Assembly: GCF_021602345.1 (NCBI RefSeq)
Contig: NZ_BQID01000014.1
Span: forward strand, 1 to 64,000
Source: Pseudomonas pharyngis
Lineage (GTDB): Bacteria > Pseudomonadota > Gammaproteobacteria > Pseudomonadales > Pseudomonadaceae
Direction: 5' to 3'
DNA length: 64,000 nt
In this document: in pieces, positions 33,145-43,265 of the stretch
Layout of the letters: every line of letters begins with the position of its first letter
How positions within the stretch are numbered: the stretch's first letter is position 1
Position numbers and translations under genes: made by a program
The notes under the pieces: generated by a model
The model's input: the letters and a program-made list of their open reading frames with translations, nothing else
Databases searched by the model: none
What the model was told of the DNA's origin: nothing

Positions 33145-35271
33145 TCAGAGCAGACTCCACGACACCCCGACATACATCGCCATGCCCTCACCCGGTGTGG
33201 AACGTGCGGCGTCCAGTCCTTTATCGTCATAGCCCGGCGTAACTGTAGCGGCGTAGTGCTTGTCGGTCAGGTTGCGCATGTCCAGCCAGGTCTGCCAGTC
33301 GCCCTTGGGGGCGTTGTAACCGAGGGTCGCGCCGAAGGTGGCGTAAGGATCGGCGTAATAACTGTTGGCATAATCCACTGCGGTTTTCGAGACCAGTTGC
33401 GTGTTGACCGCCGCGAAGAAACCCTGCGGAAAGTCGTAGCGCAGTTCGCCCTGGTAGTAATGCATCGGCAAGCCCGGCAGGCGGTTGTCGCCGAAGCGGT
33501 CGTCGTCGCGGTAGTGGAAATCGCTGAAGGTGTAGGCCTGACGCAGGCTCAACTTGCCGCCATCGTTTGCTGACCACAGGTTGCTGTTCAGGCTGGCTTC
33601 AATACCTTGGTGCACGGTCGGGCTGGCGTTGAGTTCGTAAGGCGTGGTCGCGTTGGCGTCCGGCAATACCGAGAGCAATTCGTGGCGCACCTGAGCGTAG
33701 TACCAGGCCAGGCTCCATTCACCGAGCGCACTGTCGCCACGGCCGCCGAGTTCCAGGGTGGTCGCGGTCTGATTCTGCAGCTTGACCGGGTCGCGCTGGG
33801 TGCCGGTGGCGGCGCCGCTGCCGGCCGGGAACCGTACGTTGGAGCTGTAGATCAGCGACCACGGATGCGGCGCTTCGACCGAACGGCTCAGGTTGCCGAA
33901 CAGTTGCAGGTCCGGCGTCACCTGATAGCGCAGGCCCAGGCGCGGCGCGTAATCCCAGTCGCCGAGGCTGGTTTTGCCGCCACCTTCCGGGTAGGTCACG
34001 GCGCTTTCGCGGCGGGTGTAGATCGCGGCGAGGCCGGTGGTCAGCCACAGGTCATCGGCGATTTCCAGGTCGTTGCCCACGTGCAGGACAGAATCCGAGC
34101 CCTGATAACTGAAGTTGCGCATGTGGGTGCCCGGCGCGTAACCGGCGGTGTTGCCGGTGGGAGTCCGCACCAGTTCGCTGGCACCGTCATTGGGCAGGTG
34201 CTTGGTGACTCGCAGGCCCACGGTGCTGTTGCTCTCCATCCCCCAGAGCGTGTCGCGGCGCTTGTAGTCGAACGTGCCGCTGACATCGGTGTAGGCGACC
34301 TTCAGGCGATTGGGGCCTTCGCGCAGGTCCATCGGGTAATCGTGATAGACCAGACCGGTCTGAATGCTCGAATCGTCGTCGATGTAGTACGTGGTCTTGT
34401 TGCCGATGAAGGTGCTGCCGGGCTGGTCGCGGCTGTCGTTGCGCGTCACGTACGCCGGGTTGGCTGCGCGCGGATCGTGCTCGATGGAATGTTTGGTCAC
34501 CCGCCCGGCGAGGTCGTTGTCGGTCTCGCGGTGACGGATGTAGAAGCGGGTTTCCAGATTCGGATTGAAGCGATAGCCGAAGTTGGCGATCACACCCTGG
34601 CTCTTGCTCGCGGTGTGATCCTGATAACCGTCGGAATGCGCGTTGGTCATCGACAGGTAGTAATCGAAATCGCCCAGCACCTGGCCGGAGCTGACTTGTC
34701 GCTGAGTGTAACCGTGGCTGCCCATGACGTACCGCACATTCAGCAGCGGCGCGTTGTAGCCCGTGTGGCTGACGTAATCGACGGCGCCGCCAAGGGCCAG
34801 CGCACCGCGATCAAAACCGTTGGCACCGCGTAGCACTTCCACATGATCCAGCCACAGCGGCTCCAGCAGTTCATAAGGCGTGCCGCCCGGGCCGGTCAGC
34901 GGCAGGCCGTCGAGCATCGTGTACAGCCCCGAGGCGTGGGCGCCGGGAGCGCGATTGATGCCCGAGCCACGGATCGAGATTTTCGTCCCTTCGTTGCCCG
35001 CTGACTGGGCATAGACACCCGGTTGATACGCCAGCACGTCCTGATTGCTCGCGACCCGGCCCTGCAATGGCTGGCGCATATCGACCACGTTGCTGCCACC
35101 CGGCACCTGGGCCAGACGAGCCTTCGCCTCTTCCACCGACAGATCGTCACCGCTCTGATCCTCGGCCCCGATCAGCACTTGCCCCAGTTCCAGCCCCTGG
35201 GATTGCGCCTTGACCGGACAGACAAGGGCCAGCCCCAGCAAGGCGGCGGGCAGGGTTTTGAGCGAAGGCAT
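33145..35271 (-). CDS. TonB-dependent receptor (third in window)
   Basis: 708-aa outer-membrane receptor: signal peptide ending CPVKAQSQG, plug with ISIRGSGI and VEVLRGANGFDRGALALGGAVDY, and a long barrel ending in YVGVSWSLL. It is not close to the two siderophore-island receptors and has no STN domain. Next to it are only a GRAM-like protein and an orphan gene, so nothing points to the ligand. Receptors with this 'LRGAN..ALGGAVDY' plug are often annotated as ferric citrate or catecholate types, but I would not choose between them. Confidence 0.9.
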   Translation of the reverse strand: MPSLKTLPAALLGLALVCPVKAQSQGLELGQVLIGAEDQSGDDLSVEEAKARLAQVPGGSNVVDMRQPLQGRVASNQDVLAYQPGVYAQSAGNEGTKISIRGSGINRAPGAHASGLYTMLDGLPLTGPGGTPYELLEPLWLDHVEVLRGANGFDRGALALGGAVDYVSHTGYNAPLLNVRYVMGSHGYTQRQVSSGQVLGDFDYYLSMTNAHSDGYQDHTASKSQGVIANFGYRFNPNLETRFYIRHRETDNDLAGRVTKHSIEHDPRAANPAYVTRNDSRDQPGSTFIGNKTTYYIDDDSSIQTGLVYHDYPMDLREGPNRLKVAYTDVSGTFDYKRRDTLWGMESNSTVGLRVTKHLPNDGASELVRTPTGNTAGYAPGTHMRNFSYQGSDSVLHVGNDLEIADDLWLTTGLAAIYTRRESAVTYPEGGGKTSLGDWDYAPRLGLRYQVTPDLQLFGNLSRSVEAPHPWSLIYSSNVRFPAGSGAATGTQRDPVKLQNQTATTLELGGRGDSALGEWSLAWYYAQVRHELLSVLPDANATTPYELNASPTVHQGIEASLNSNLWSANDGGKLSLRQAYTFSDFHYRDDDRFGDNRLPGLPMHYYQGELRYDFPQGFFAAVNTQLVSKTAVDYANSYYADPYATFGATLGYNAPKGDWQTWLDMRNLTDKHYAATVTPGYDDKGLDAARSTPGEGMAMYVGVSWSLL

Positions 35272-35413
35272 CGGGTGAACTCCAGACAGGCGGGAACGGG
35301 CAGTGACAACTGCGACGCATGAAAGAACGAAGGAAACACATGGCGATTTGGTTTTTTGTCAGGTAAACAGGCCTGTGGTTTTCCAACAGCAATCAAACAA
35401 GGGAGCGTCTGAG

Positions 35414-35737
35414 GTGGCTGAAGAAGTGCTGAAGTCCAGGCTGGCCAATTTTCTCGTGCCCGGCGGACTCTGGGTGGGTGGGAAAGTGGTGATCACGCCG
35501 TCCGGGATTCGTATGAGTGCCAATGCCATGAACCGCGCGGTGCCCGGCGGAGTTCTGGACGTTGAAGTCCCGATAGCCACGATTCGCAAGGTCACTCTGG
35601 AGGGGGGATTCATTACCCGGATCGTCAGTCTGGAGACCGACAACGGTTACGTTTACTTCCGTTGTTTCGGAGCGAAGGCAATGGCCGGGCTGATCACAAA
35701 ACTGTACGTCGCACACACGCTGAAACGAGCGGGCTGA
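35414..35737 (+). CDS. Small GRAM/PH-like domain protein
   Basis: 107-aa protein starting at a GTG with AAGGGAG 8 bases upstream. The body is a run of beta strands (LWVGGKVVITPSGIRM, DVEVPIATIRKVTLEGGF, IVSLETDNGYVYFRCFG) and a final helix (KAMAGLITKLYVAHT), the pattern of bacterial GRAM/PH-like domains that bind lipids or proteins. The open frame extends 37 codons further upstream, but that part shows no gene-like features. It is convergent with the AraC-type regulator and divergent from the receptor. Function unknown. Confidence 0.65.
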   Translation: MAEEVLKSRLANFLVPGGLWVGGKVVITPSGIRMSANAMNRAVPGGVLDVEVPIATIRKVTLEGGFITRIVSLETDNGYVYFRCFGAKAMAGLITKLYVAHTLKRAG

Positions 35738-35758
35738 TCGCCCACCGAAACCCGCTCA

Positions 35759-36526
35759 TCACTCTGTCGCCTGCCGGTACTGACGCGGGGTGAAACCGGT
35801 CGACGCCTTGAACTGGCGGGTGAACGCGCTGTGATCGGTGTAGCCGCATTGCAGCGCCACCTCGGTGATCGGCAGTTCGGTATGCAACAAGCGATGGGCA
35901 TGTTCCAGCCGCACTTTCTGAATCATCTGCCTCGGCGTAAGGTGAAAGACCCGTTTGCAGTAGCGCTCCAGCTGCGCCACCGAAATGCCGGCGATCCGGG
36001 TCAGCTCGCCCAGCGTCACCCGACGATTGAAATGCGCGCGGATGTGTTCGTCGACCGCCGCCAGGCGCTGAAACGCCGGGTGGGTTTCGCTGGCCGATTG
36101 CAGGTCCACCGAAATCCCCGCGAGGCCGATGATATCGCCGTCGCGGTTGTACAGCGGACGCTTGTGCGTCAGGCACCAGCCCGGTTCGCGACTGCCGTAC
36201 AGATGCAACTCCAGCTGATCCTCCAGCACCAATCCCTCTTCCAGCACCCGCCGATCCTGCTCGGTATAACCCGGCCCCAGTTGCGCCGGAAACACCTGCG
36301 CACTGGTTTTGCCGAGTAGCGGTTTCAGGTCTTTCAGGCCGCAGCGCTGCACCAGCGTGCGATTGGCCAGGACGTACCGCGCCTGCACGTCCTTGATGAA
36401 GATCGCCGCGTTCGGAATCACGTCGAGCATCGGCAACAGCGGCGCCACTCCCGCCAGCAGCGCCTCGAGGGTGTAGGGACGATTGTGCGCATCGCCCTGG
36501 CTCAGGATCGCAAATGCGTTCTGCAT
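35759..36526 (-). CDS. PAS-AraC transcriptional regulator of the hydroxyproline locus
   Basis: 255-aa regulator counted from the ATG at 36526; an earlier ATG at 36643 would add 39 poorly conserved-looking residues. The N-terminal half is a PAS sensor (VIPNAAIFIKDVQARYVLANRTLV .. IIGLAGISVDL). The C-terminal half is an AraC DNA-binding domain with two HTH motifs (TLGELTRIAGISVAQLERYCKR and ITEVALQCGYTDHSAFTRQFKA). It is divergent from the permease and hydroxyproline genes. LhpR, the activator in P. aeruginosa, is also AraC type, so it most likely controls this operon. Confidence 0.85.
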   Translation of the reverse strand: MQNAFAILSQGDAHNRPYTLEALLAGVAPLLPMLDVIPNAAIFIKDVQARYVLANRTLVQRCGLKDLKPLLGKTSAQVFPAQLGPGYTEQDRRVLEEGLVLEDQLELHLYGSREPGWCLTHKRPLYNRDGDIIGLAGISVDLQSASETHPAFQRLAAVDEHIRAHFNRRVTLGELTRIAGISVAQLERYCKRVFHLTPRQMIQKVRLEHAHRLLHTELPITEVALQCGYTDHSAFTRQFKASTGFTPRQYRQATE

Positions 36527-36749
36527 GGTGACGGTTTTCCCCGGTGAGTGGAACGGGCTGAGGCGTTCGCGTGCAGATTGCAGCAACGTTCGAAGCGTGT
36601 CGAGCGCCGCTGGCTTTCTTCGCAACTGTGCCGAATTCGTCATCCGGAGCTGCGCAAAACATCAATCGCCCGACGCCCGATGAGTTCACTGTTTAGCCGT
36701 TCCAGTGACTCATACCTGCCTATCCAATAACTCACAAGAAGGCGATGCC

Positions 36750-38381
36750 ATGTCAGGCCAAGGCAAGTTCAAAAAACAACTTTCATTGATCGACCTCACC
36801 TTTATCGGACTGGGGGCGATCTTCGGTTCCGGCTGGTTGTTCGCGGCCAGTCACGTGTCGGCGATTGCCGGGCCGGCGGGGATTTTTTCCTGGTTGCTGG
36901 GCGGGTTCGCCGTGTTGCTGCTGGGCATCGTCTACTGCGAACTGGGCGCGGCATTACCCCGCGCTGGCGGTGTGGTGCGCTACCCGGTTTACAGCCACGG
37001 GCCGCTGCTCGGTTACCTGATGGGTTTTATTACGCTGATCGCGTTTTCCAGTCTGGTGGCGATCGAGGTGGTCGCTTCGCGCCAATACGCGGCAGCCTGG
37101 TTTCCGAGCCTGACCAAGGCCGGCAGCGGTGATCCGACCCTGCTCGGCTGGCTGGTGCAGTTCGGCCTGCTGTGCGTGTTCTTCCTGCTCAACTACCGCA
37201 GCGTGAAGACCTTCGCCAAGGCCAACAATCTGGTCAGCGTGTTCAAGTTCATCGTGCCGCTGCTGGTGATCGGCGTGCTGTTCACCTTCTTCAAACCGGA
37301 AAACTTTCAGGTTCAGGGCTTCGCCCCATTCGGACTCTCGGGTATCGAGATGGCCGTCTCCGCCGGCGGTGTGATCTTCGCCTATCTGGGACTGACCCCG
37401 ATCATTTCGGTGGCCAGCGAAGTGAAGAACCCGCAACGCACCATCCCGATTGCGCTGATCCTGTCGGTGCTGCTGTCCACCGCGATCTACGTATTGCTGC
37501 AAACGGCCTTCCTCGGCGGCATCCCGACCGAACTGCTCGCCAATGGCTGGGCCGGGGTTTCCAAGGAGTTCGCCCTGCCGTATCGCGACATCGCCCTGGC
37601 ACTGGGCGTGGGCTGGCTGGCGTATCTGGTCGTCGCGGACGCGGTGATCTCCCCCAGCGGCTGCGGCAACATCTACATGAACGCCACCCCTCGGGTGATC
37701 TACGGCTGGGCGCAGACCGGCACCTTCTTCAAGGTCTTCACCCACATCGACGCGAAGTCCGGCATCCCGCGTCCGGCGTTGTGGCTGACCTTCGCCCTGT
37801 CGGTATTCTGGACCCTGCCATTCCCGTCCTGGGAAGCGCTGATCAACGTGGTGTCCGCCGCGCTGGTGCTGAGCTATGCCGTCGCCCCGGTGACCGTCGC
37901 CGCGCTGCGTCGCAATGCCCCCGACATGCCACGCCCGTTCCGGGTCAAGTGCATGAGCGTGCTGGGGCCGGTGTCGTTCATCATCGCTGCGCTGATCGTT
38001 TACTGGTCGGGCTGGAACACCGTGTCCTGGCTGCTCGGCCTGCAAATCCTGATGTTCGTCGTCTACCTGCTCTGCGGCCGCTTCGTGCCGACCGCCCACC
38101 TCAGCCTATCCCGCCAAGTGCGCTCGTCCGCGTGGCTGATCGCCTTCTACGCCGTGACCATCGTCCTGTCGAAACTCGGCACCTTCGGCGGCCTGGGCGT
38201 CCTCACCCATCCGTTCGACACCCTGGTCGTCGCAGCCTGTGCGATGGGCATCTATTACTGGGGCGCCGCCACCGGCGTACCGGCACACCTGCTGCGTCTG
38301 GAATCGGAAGAGGATGAAAGCGAAGTCGCTTCGCCGTCCCCCGCCTACGCCGCCAATCCTCGCGCTGCCGGCGCTTACTGA
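36750..38381 (+). CDS. APC-family permease, probable hydroxyproline/amino acid importer
   Basis: 543-aa inner-membrane carrier with about twelve to fourteen hydrophobic segments. The first helix has the APC hallmark [15 protein letters not shown], and [18 protein letters not shown] follows TM2. The ATG at 36750 has AAGAAGG upstream; the open frame starts 15 codons earlier without a ribosome site. It is the first gene of the hydroxyproline operon, 22 bases before the epimerase, so import of hydroxyproline or a related cyclic amino acid is the likely role. Specificity is from context only. Confidence 0.85.
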   Translation: MSGQGKFKKQLSLIDLTFIGLGAIFGSGWLFAASHVSAIAGPAGIFSWLLGGFAVLLLGIVYCELGAALPRAGGVVRYPVYSHGPLLGYLMGFITLIAFSSLVAIEVVASRQYAAAWFPSLTKAGSGDPTLLGWLVQFGLLCVFFLLNYRSVKTFAKANNLVSVFKFIVPLLVIGVLFTFFKPENFQVQGFAPFGLSGIEMAVSAGGVIFAYLGLTPIISVASEVKNPQRTIPIALILSVLLSTAIYVLLQTAFLGGIPTELLANGWAGVSKEFALPYRDIALALGVGWLAYLVVADAVISPSGCGNIYMNATPRVIYGWAQTGTFFKVFTHIDAKSGIPRPALWLTFALSVFWTLPFPSWEALINVVSAALVLSYAVAPVTVAALRRNAPDMPRPFRVKCMSVLGPVSFIIAALIVYWSGWNTVSWLLGLQILMFVVYLLCGRFVPTAHLSLSRQVRSSAWLIAFYAVTIVLSKLGTFGGLGVLTHPFDTLVVAACAMGIYYWGAATGVPAHLLRLESEEDESEVASPSPAYAANPRAAGAY

Positions 38382-38403
38382 AATCACTCAACGGGACCTG
38401 TCC

Positions 38404-39330
38404 ATGAAACGAGTACACGTCATTGATTCCCACACCGGCGGCGAACCCACGCGTCTGGTGATGAAAGGTTTTCCCGATCTGCCCGGGCGCACCATGGCCG
38501 AGAAGCGCGATGCCCTGCGCAATCAGCATGACCAGTGGCGCCGCGCCTGCCTGCTGGAACCGCGTGGCAACGATGTGCTGGTGGGCGCGCTGTATTGCGA
38601 GCCGGTGTCGCCGGACGCCACCTGCGGGGTGATTTTCTTCAACAATGCCGGTTACCTCGGCATGTGCGGCCACGGCACCATCGGCCTCGTTGCATCGTTG
38701 CAGCACCTGGGGCTGATCGCACCGGGGGTGCACAAGATCGACACGCCGGTCGGCCCGGTCAGCGCAACGTTGCATGAAGACGGCGCCGTAACGCTCGGCA
38801 ACGTGCCCGCCTATCGCTCACGCAAGCAGGTGGCGGTGGAAGTGCCGGGATACGGTCGCTTCCTCGGTGACGTGGCCTACGGCGGAAACTGGTTTTTCCT
38901 GGTCTCCGAACACGGCCAGACACTGACGATGGACAACGTCGATACCCTGACCGACCTCACCTGGAAAATGCTCAGGGCCCTCGAAGAGCAAGGCATCCAT
39001 GGCGAGGACGGCGCGCTCATCGACCACATCGAACTGTTCGCCGATGACGCCGAGGCCGACAGCCGCAATTTCGTGATGTGCCCCGGCAAGGCTTACGACC
39101 GCTCCCCTTGCGGCACCGGCACCAGCGCCAAACTGGCGTGCCTGGCCGCCGACGAAAAACTCGCGCCCGGCGAGCGCTGGGTGCAGGCGAGCATCACCGG
39201 CAGCCAGTTCGAAAGCCGCTTTGAATGGGAAGGCGAGCGCATCCGCCCCTACATCACCGGCCGCGCCCACATGACCGCCGACAGCACGCTGCTGATCGAC
39301 GAAACCGATCCGTTCGCGTGGGGCATCTGA
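38404..39330 (+). CDS. lhpA: 4-hydroxyproline 2-epimerase
   Basis: 308-aa proline racemase-fold enzyme converting trans-4-hydroxy-L-proline to cis-4-hydroxy-D-proline. It has both catalytic cysteines: MCGHGT (about residue 88) and SPCGTGTSA (about residue 236). A Cys in both half-sites distinguishes true epimerases from the Ser/Thr dehydratases of the family. [15 protein letters not shown] is the family N-terminus. The step feeds the D-amino-acid dehydrogenase at 41995. GGGA lies upstream of the ATG at 38404; the longer frame re-reads the permease. Confidence 0.93.
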   Translation: MKRVHVIDSHTGGEPTRLVMKGFPDLPGRTMAEKRDALRNQHDQWRRACLLEPRGNDVLVGALYCEPVSPDATCGVIFFNNAGYLGMCGHGTIGLVASLQHLGLIAPGVHKIDTPVGPVSATLHEDGAVTLGNVPAYRSRKQVAVEVPGYGRFLGDVAYGGNWFFLVSEHGQTLTMDNVDTLTDLTWKMLRALEEQGIHGEDGALIDHIELFADDAEADSRNFVMCPGKAYDRSPCGTGTSAKLACLAADEKLAPGERWVQASITGSQFESRFEWEGERIRPYITGRAHMTADSTLLIDETDPFAWGI

Positions 39331-39384
39331 GCCGCTGCGCTGCACTTCAAACCCCTCTGAATGACCGTTCCAAGGAGAACAATA

Positions 39385-40332
39385 ATGAGCGACAACATCT
39401 TCACCGGCTGCATGCCCGCCCTGATGACCCCGTGCACCGCCGCGCGCAAACCGGACTTCGACGCCTTGGTGGCCAAGGGTCGCGAGCTGATCGACATCGG
39501 CATGAGCGCGGTCGTGTATTGCGGCTCCATGGGCGACTGGCCGCTACTCACCGAAGCCGAGCGTCAGGAAGGCGTGGCGCGGCTGGTGGCCGCCGGGATT
39601 CCGACCATCGTCGGCACCGGCGCGGTCAACACCCGTGAAGCAGTGTCCCACGCTGCACACGCGGCGAAAGTCGGCGCGCAGGGCTTGATGGTGATTCCTC
39701 GGGTGCTGTCCCGTGGCGCTTCGGCGGCGGCGCAAAAAGCCCACTTCGCGGCAATTCTGCAAGCCGCGCCGAACCTGCCGGCGGTGATCTACAACAGCCC
39801 TTACTACGGCTTCGCCACCCGCGCCGATCTGTTCTTCGAGCTGCGCCGTGAATACCCGAACCTGATCGGTTTCAAGGAATTCGGCGGTGGCGCCGATCTG
39901 CGCTACGCCGCTGAAAACATCACCTCCAAGGATGATGACGTGACCCTGATGGTCGGTGTCGACACCCAGGTCGTGCACGGTTTCGTCAACTGCAACGCCA
40001 CCGGCGCCATCACCGGCATCGGCAACGCCCTGCCCCGCGAAGTGCTGCAACTGGTGGCCCTGAGCAAGCAGGCCGCCAAGGGGGACGCCAAGGCCCGGCG
40101 TCAGGCCCGCGAGCTGGAATCAGCGTTGGCGGTGCTGTCGTCCTTCGACGAAGGCACGGATCTGGTGCTGTATTACAAACACCTGATGGTGCTCAACGGC
40201 GACAAGGAATACACCCTGCATTTCAACGAAACCGATGCCCTCAGCGACTCACAGCGTCGTTACGCAGAAGCCCAGTACGCGCTGTTCCGTCACTGGTACG
40301 AAAACTGGTCGGCGGAGCAAAACTTCGCCTGA
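39385..40332 (+). CDS. lhpC: DHDPS-family 1-pyrroline-4-hydroxy-2-carboxylate deaminase
   Basis: 315-aa aldolase-fold (DapA superfamily) enzyme. The Schiff-base lysine lies in [11 protein letters not shown], and the YNSPYYG tyrosine motif is the family proton relay. In hydroxyproline catabolism this enzyme deaminates and dehydrates 1-pyrroline-4-hydroxy-2-carboxylate to 2-oxoglutarate semialdehyde. The ATG at 39385 has a perfect AAGGAG. The neighbours on both sides are enzymes of the same pathway, which settles the choice between this and dihydrodipicolinate synthase. Confidence 0.92.
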   Translation: MSDNIFTGCMPALMTPCTAARKPDFDALVAKGRELIDIGMSAVVYCGSMGDWPLLTEAERQEGVARLVAAGIPTIVGTGAVNTREAVSHAAHAAKVGAQGLMVIPRVLSRGASAAAQKAHFAAILQAAPNLPAVIYNSPYYGFATRADLFFELRREYPNLIGFKEFGGGADLRYAAENITSKDDDVTLMVGVDTQVVHGFVNCNATGAITGIGNALPREVLQLVALSKQAAKGDAKARRQARELESALAVLSSFDEGTDLVLYYKHLMVLNGDKEYTLHFNETDALSDSQRRYAEAQYALFRHWYENWSAEQNFA

Positions 40333-40349
40333 CCTGCCGCTGCGCTCAA

Positions 40350-40375
40350 GCCCGCCGCCACCCACGGCGGCGGGC
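40350..40375 (+). terminator. GC-rich hairpin inside the hydroxyproline operon
   Basis: A perfect 10-bp stem GCCCGCCGCC / GGCGGCGGGC closes a 6-base loop and is followed by CTTATT. The weak T-run suggests partial termination or mRNA 3'-end protection, which would lower expression of the two downstream genes relative to the first three. Confidence 0.5.
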
Positions 40376-40412
40376 CTTATTCGTGACCTGCTTTATTGAT
40401 AAGGAATGCGCC

Positions 40413-42005
40413 ATGACCCTGACGGGCCAACTGCTGATCGGTCAGCAAACCCTCACCGGCGACCGCGACGTCATCCACGGGATCAACCCCGCCACCAACT
40501 TGCCTTTGGAGCCGGGCTACGCCGGCGGCTCTGCCGAACATGTCGAGCAGGCCTGCGCACTGGCCTGGGCGGCGCTCGACCGTTATCGCGAGACATCGCT
40601 CGAGGCACGGGCCAAGTTCATTGAAACCATCGCGAGCGAAATCGAAGCCCTCGGCGACGAACTGATCGACCGCGCCCTGGCCGAAACCGGCCTGCCACGC
40701 CCACGCCTGCTGGGTGAGCGAGGCCGCACCTGCCAGCAACTGCGCTTGTTTGCCCGCACCGTACGGGCCGGTGAATGGCTGGATGTGCGAGTCGACACCG
40801 CGCAACCGCAGCGCCAGCCGATGCCGCGTTCGGATCTGCGTCAGCGGCAGATTCCACTGGGCCCTGTGGCCGTGTTTGGCGCGAGCAACTTCCCACTGGC
40901 GTTCTCGGTAGCCGGTGGCGATAACGCTTCGGCACTGGCCGCCGGTTGCCCGGTGATCGTCAAGGCCCACGGCGCGCACCCCGGCACCAGCGAACTGGTT
41001 GGCCGCGCCGTTGCGCGGGCGGTCAAGGCCTGTGATTTGCCGGAAGGTGTGTTCTCGTTGTTGTACGGCTCCGGTCGTGAAGTGGGGATCGCGCTGGTCA
41101 GCGATCCACGGATCAAGGCCGTCGGTTTCACCGGTTCGCGCAGTGGCGGGCTCGCGCTGATTAAAGCGGCACAAGCCCGGCCAGAGCCGATTCCGGTGTA
41201 CGCGGAAATGAGTTCGATCAACCCGGTTTTGCTGTTTCCGGCAGCGTTGCAAAATCGCGCCGAGGCGTTGGCCCAAGGGTTTGTGGCTTCGCTGACGCTG
41301 GGCGCCGGTCAGTTCTGCACCAATCCCGGCTTAGTGCTCGCCCGTAAGGGGCCGGCGTTGGACGCCTTTATTGCAGCCACCAGTGAACTGATCCAGCGCA
41401 GCCCCGCGCAGACCATGCTGACGCCGGGAATTTTCAATGCCTACGAATCCAGCGTGAATGCCCTCGCGGAAAACCACCGAGCGCGTATTGCCGCCGTCGG
41501 CCAGCGCGCGACGGAACCGAATCAGGGCCAGGCTCATGTGTTCATCACCGACGCCGCCGACTTCCTCGCCGATCATTCGTTGCAGGCCGAAGCCTTCGGC
41601 GCCGCGTCCGTGATCGTGCAATGCGCCAGCGACGCTGAAATCCGTCATGTGCTCGAACAGCTGGAAGGCCAACTGACCGCCACGCTGCATCTCGATGACG
41701 AGGATCTGCAACAGGCCCGCGCATTTCTGCCAACCCTGGAGCGCAAGGCCGGGCGCCTGCTGGTCAACGGCTGGCCGACCGGCGTTGAAGTCTGCGACGC
41801 GATGGTGCACGGCGGGCCGTTCCCGGCGACTTCCGATTCACGCACTACGTCGGTGGGCACGGCGGCGATCCTGCGTTTCCTGCGCCCGGTCTGCTATCAG
41901 GATTTTCCCGACAGCTTGCTGCCGATCGCGCTCAAACACGCCAATCCACTGTCGCTGCGTCGCTTGCTCGATGGCCAAAGGGAAACCGCGAAAAATGCCG
42001 AATAA
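40413..42005 (+). CDS. lhpG: 2-oxoglutarate semialdehyde dehydrogenase
   Basis: 530-aa aldehyde dehydrogenase that oxidises 2,5-dioxopentanoate to 2-oxoglutarate with NAD(P)+. [20 protein letters not shown] and [10 protein letters not shown] form the cofactor site, E of [10 protein letters not shown] is the general base, and C of GQFCTNPGL the nucleophile. The length and the ASNFPLAF motif are those of the KGSADH group. The ATG at 40413 follows AAGGAAT. Its last 11 bases overlap the start of the oxidase gene. It ends the pathway by delivering carbon to the TCA cycle. Confidence 0.92.
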   Translation: MTLTGQLLIGQQTLTGDRDVIHGINPATNLPLEPGYAGGSAEHVEQACALAWAALDRYRETSLEARAKFIETIASEIEALGDELIDRALAETGLPRPRLLGERGRTCQQLRLFARTVRAGEWLDVRVDTAQPQRQPMPRSDLRQRQIPLGPVAVFGASNFPLAFSVAGGDNASALAAGCPVIVKAHGAHPGTSELVGRAVARAVKACDLPEGVFSLLYGSGREVGIALVSDPRIKAVGFTGSRSGGLALIKAAQARPEPIPVYAEMSSINPVLLFPAALQNRAEALAQGFVASLTLGAGQFCTNPGLVLARKGPALDAFIAATSELIQRSPAQTMLTPGIFNAYESSVNALAENHRARIAAVGQRATEPNQGQAHVFITDAADFLADHSLQAEAFGAASVIVQCASDAEIRHVLEQLEGQLTATLHLDDEDLQQARAFLPTLERKAGRLLVNGWPTGVEVCDAMVHGGPFPATSDSRTTSVGTAAILRFLRPVCYQDFPDSLLPIALKHANPLSLRRLLDGQRETAKNAE

Positions 42006-43257
42006 CCCGCACGACATCGCCGTGGTCGGCGCCGGCATCATCGGCGTCGCGAGTGCCCTGCGCCTTGCCCGTCAGGGTTTGCGGGTGGTGGTGATCGACC
42101 CGCAGGAACCGGGCCACGGCGCCTCGTTCGGCAACGCCGGGCATCTGGCGACCGAGCAAGTGTTCCCGATTGCCGACAGCTCGATCCTCAAGCGCCTGCC
42201 GGCCATGCTCATGGACCCGATGGGGCCACTGCGCCTGGACTGGAAATACCTGCCCCGCGCCCTGCCCTGGTTTACGCGGCTATTGCTGAACCTGCGCTCG
42301 GCGCCGTTCCAGCGCACTGTTGCCGGATTGCGCGCGCTGAATGAAAGCTCGCTGGGTGCCTGGCACCGCTCGCTGAATGACATTCAGCGCCCCGAGCTGT
42401 TGAAGATGGAAGGCTCGCTGCTGGTGTTCGAACGACCCGGCTCACGCCCGGCACTCGAAGCACTGCAGCGACGCATGCAACAGCAACAAGTGCCAGTCGA
42501 TTGGTGGCAGGCCGGAGCGGTACGCGAGACCGCGCCGCAACTCAGCGAACAGATTCAGGGCGGACTGTTTTTCCCGAACACCGGGCATTTCATCGACCCC
42601 TACCGCGTCGTGCGTGAGTTGGTGGAAGCGGCGAAAGCCAGCGGCGTGCAGTTTGTGAAGCAGGCGGTTCAGGGCGGAAAACTGCACGAGCATGGCGTCA
42701 ATCTGATGACCGGAAGCGGCACCCTGTCCGCTCGCCAGGTACTGATCGCCTGCGGCGCCCACTCGGCAAAACTCACCGCTGCACTGACCGGCAAAAAAGT
42801 CCCGCTGGACACCGAGCGCGGCTACCACCTCATGCTGCCTCACGAACATAACCGACTGCCCTTCCCCGTCACCTCGCTGGAACGCAAATTCATCATGACC
42901 CCGATGTCCGACGGGCTGCGCCTGGCCGGCACCGTCGAATTCGCCGGCCTCGAAACCCCACCCACCATGGCCCGCGCCTGGCAGTTGCATCGGTTGAGCA
43001 AGGGCTTGTTTCGTGATGAGTTGAGTGTCGAAGCAGCCACACCGTGGATGGGGTTTCGGCCGTCGCTGCCGGACTCGCTGCCGGTGATCGATCGGGTGTG
43101 TGACGGGAGGGTGTTGCTTGCGTTCGGGCATCAGCATCTGGGGCTGACGCAGGCGGCGGTGACGGCGGAGATGGTTGAAGAGATGGTTTCACCATCGGCG
43201 CAGGACACGGCGCGCATTCTGCCGGTGCGCGAGCCCTATCGACTGGATCGCTTTTGA
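41995..43257 (+). CDS. FAD-dependent D-amino acid dehydrogenase, probable D-hydroxyproline dehydrogenase
   Basis: 420-aa DadA/glycine-oxidase-type flavoprotein. The dinucleotide-binding motif [17 protein letters not shown] (residues 11-27) is followed by the FAD signature [10 protein letters not shown], and [15 protein letters not shown] plus [11 protein letters not shown] form the C-terminal FAD cap. It starts inside the aldehyde dehydrogenase gene (11-base overlap), so it is translationally coupled. In P. aeruginosa the D-hydroxyproline dehydrogenase is a three-protein enzyme; here one subunit takes that place. The pathway thus runs import, epimerisation, oxidation, deamination, semialdehyde oxidation within one operon. 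Confidence 0.9.
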   Translation: MPNNPHDIAVVGAGIIGVASALRLARQGLRVVVIDPQEPGHGASFGNAGHLATEQVFPIADSSILKRLPAMLMDPMGPLRLDWKYLPRALPWFTRLLLNLRSAPFQRTVAGLRALNESSLGAWHRSLNDIQRPELLKMEGSLLVFERPGSRPALEALQRRMQQQQVPVDWWQAGAVRETAPQLSEQIQGGLFFPNTGHFIDPYRVVRELVEAAKASGVQFVKQAVQGGKLHEHGVNLMTGSGTLSARQVLIACGAHSAKLTAALTGKKVPLDTERGYHLMLPHEHNRLPFPVTSLERKFIMTPMSDGLRLAGTVEFAGLETPPTMARAWQLHRLSKGLFRDELSVEAATPWMGFRPSLPDSLPVIDRVCDGRVLLAFGHQHLGLTQAAVTAEMVEEMVSPSAQDTARILPVREPYRLDRF

Positions 43258-43265
43258 GTGGCCGT

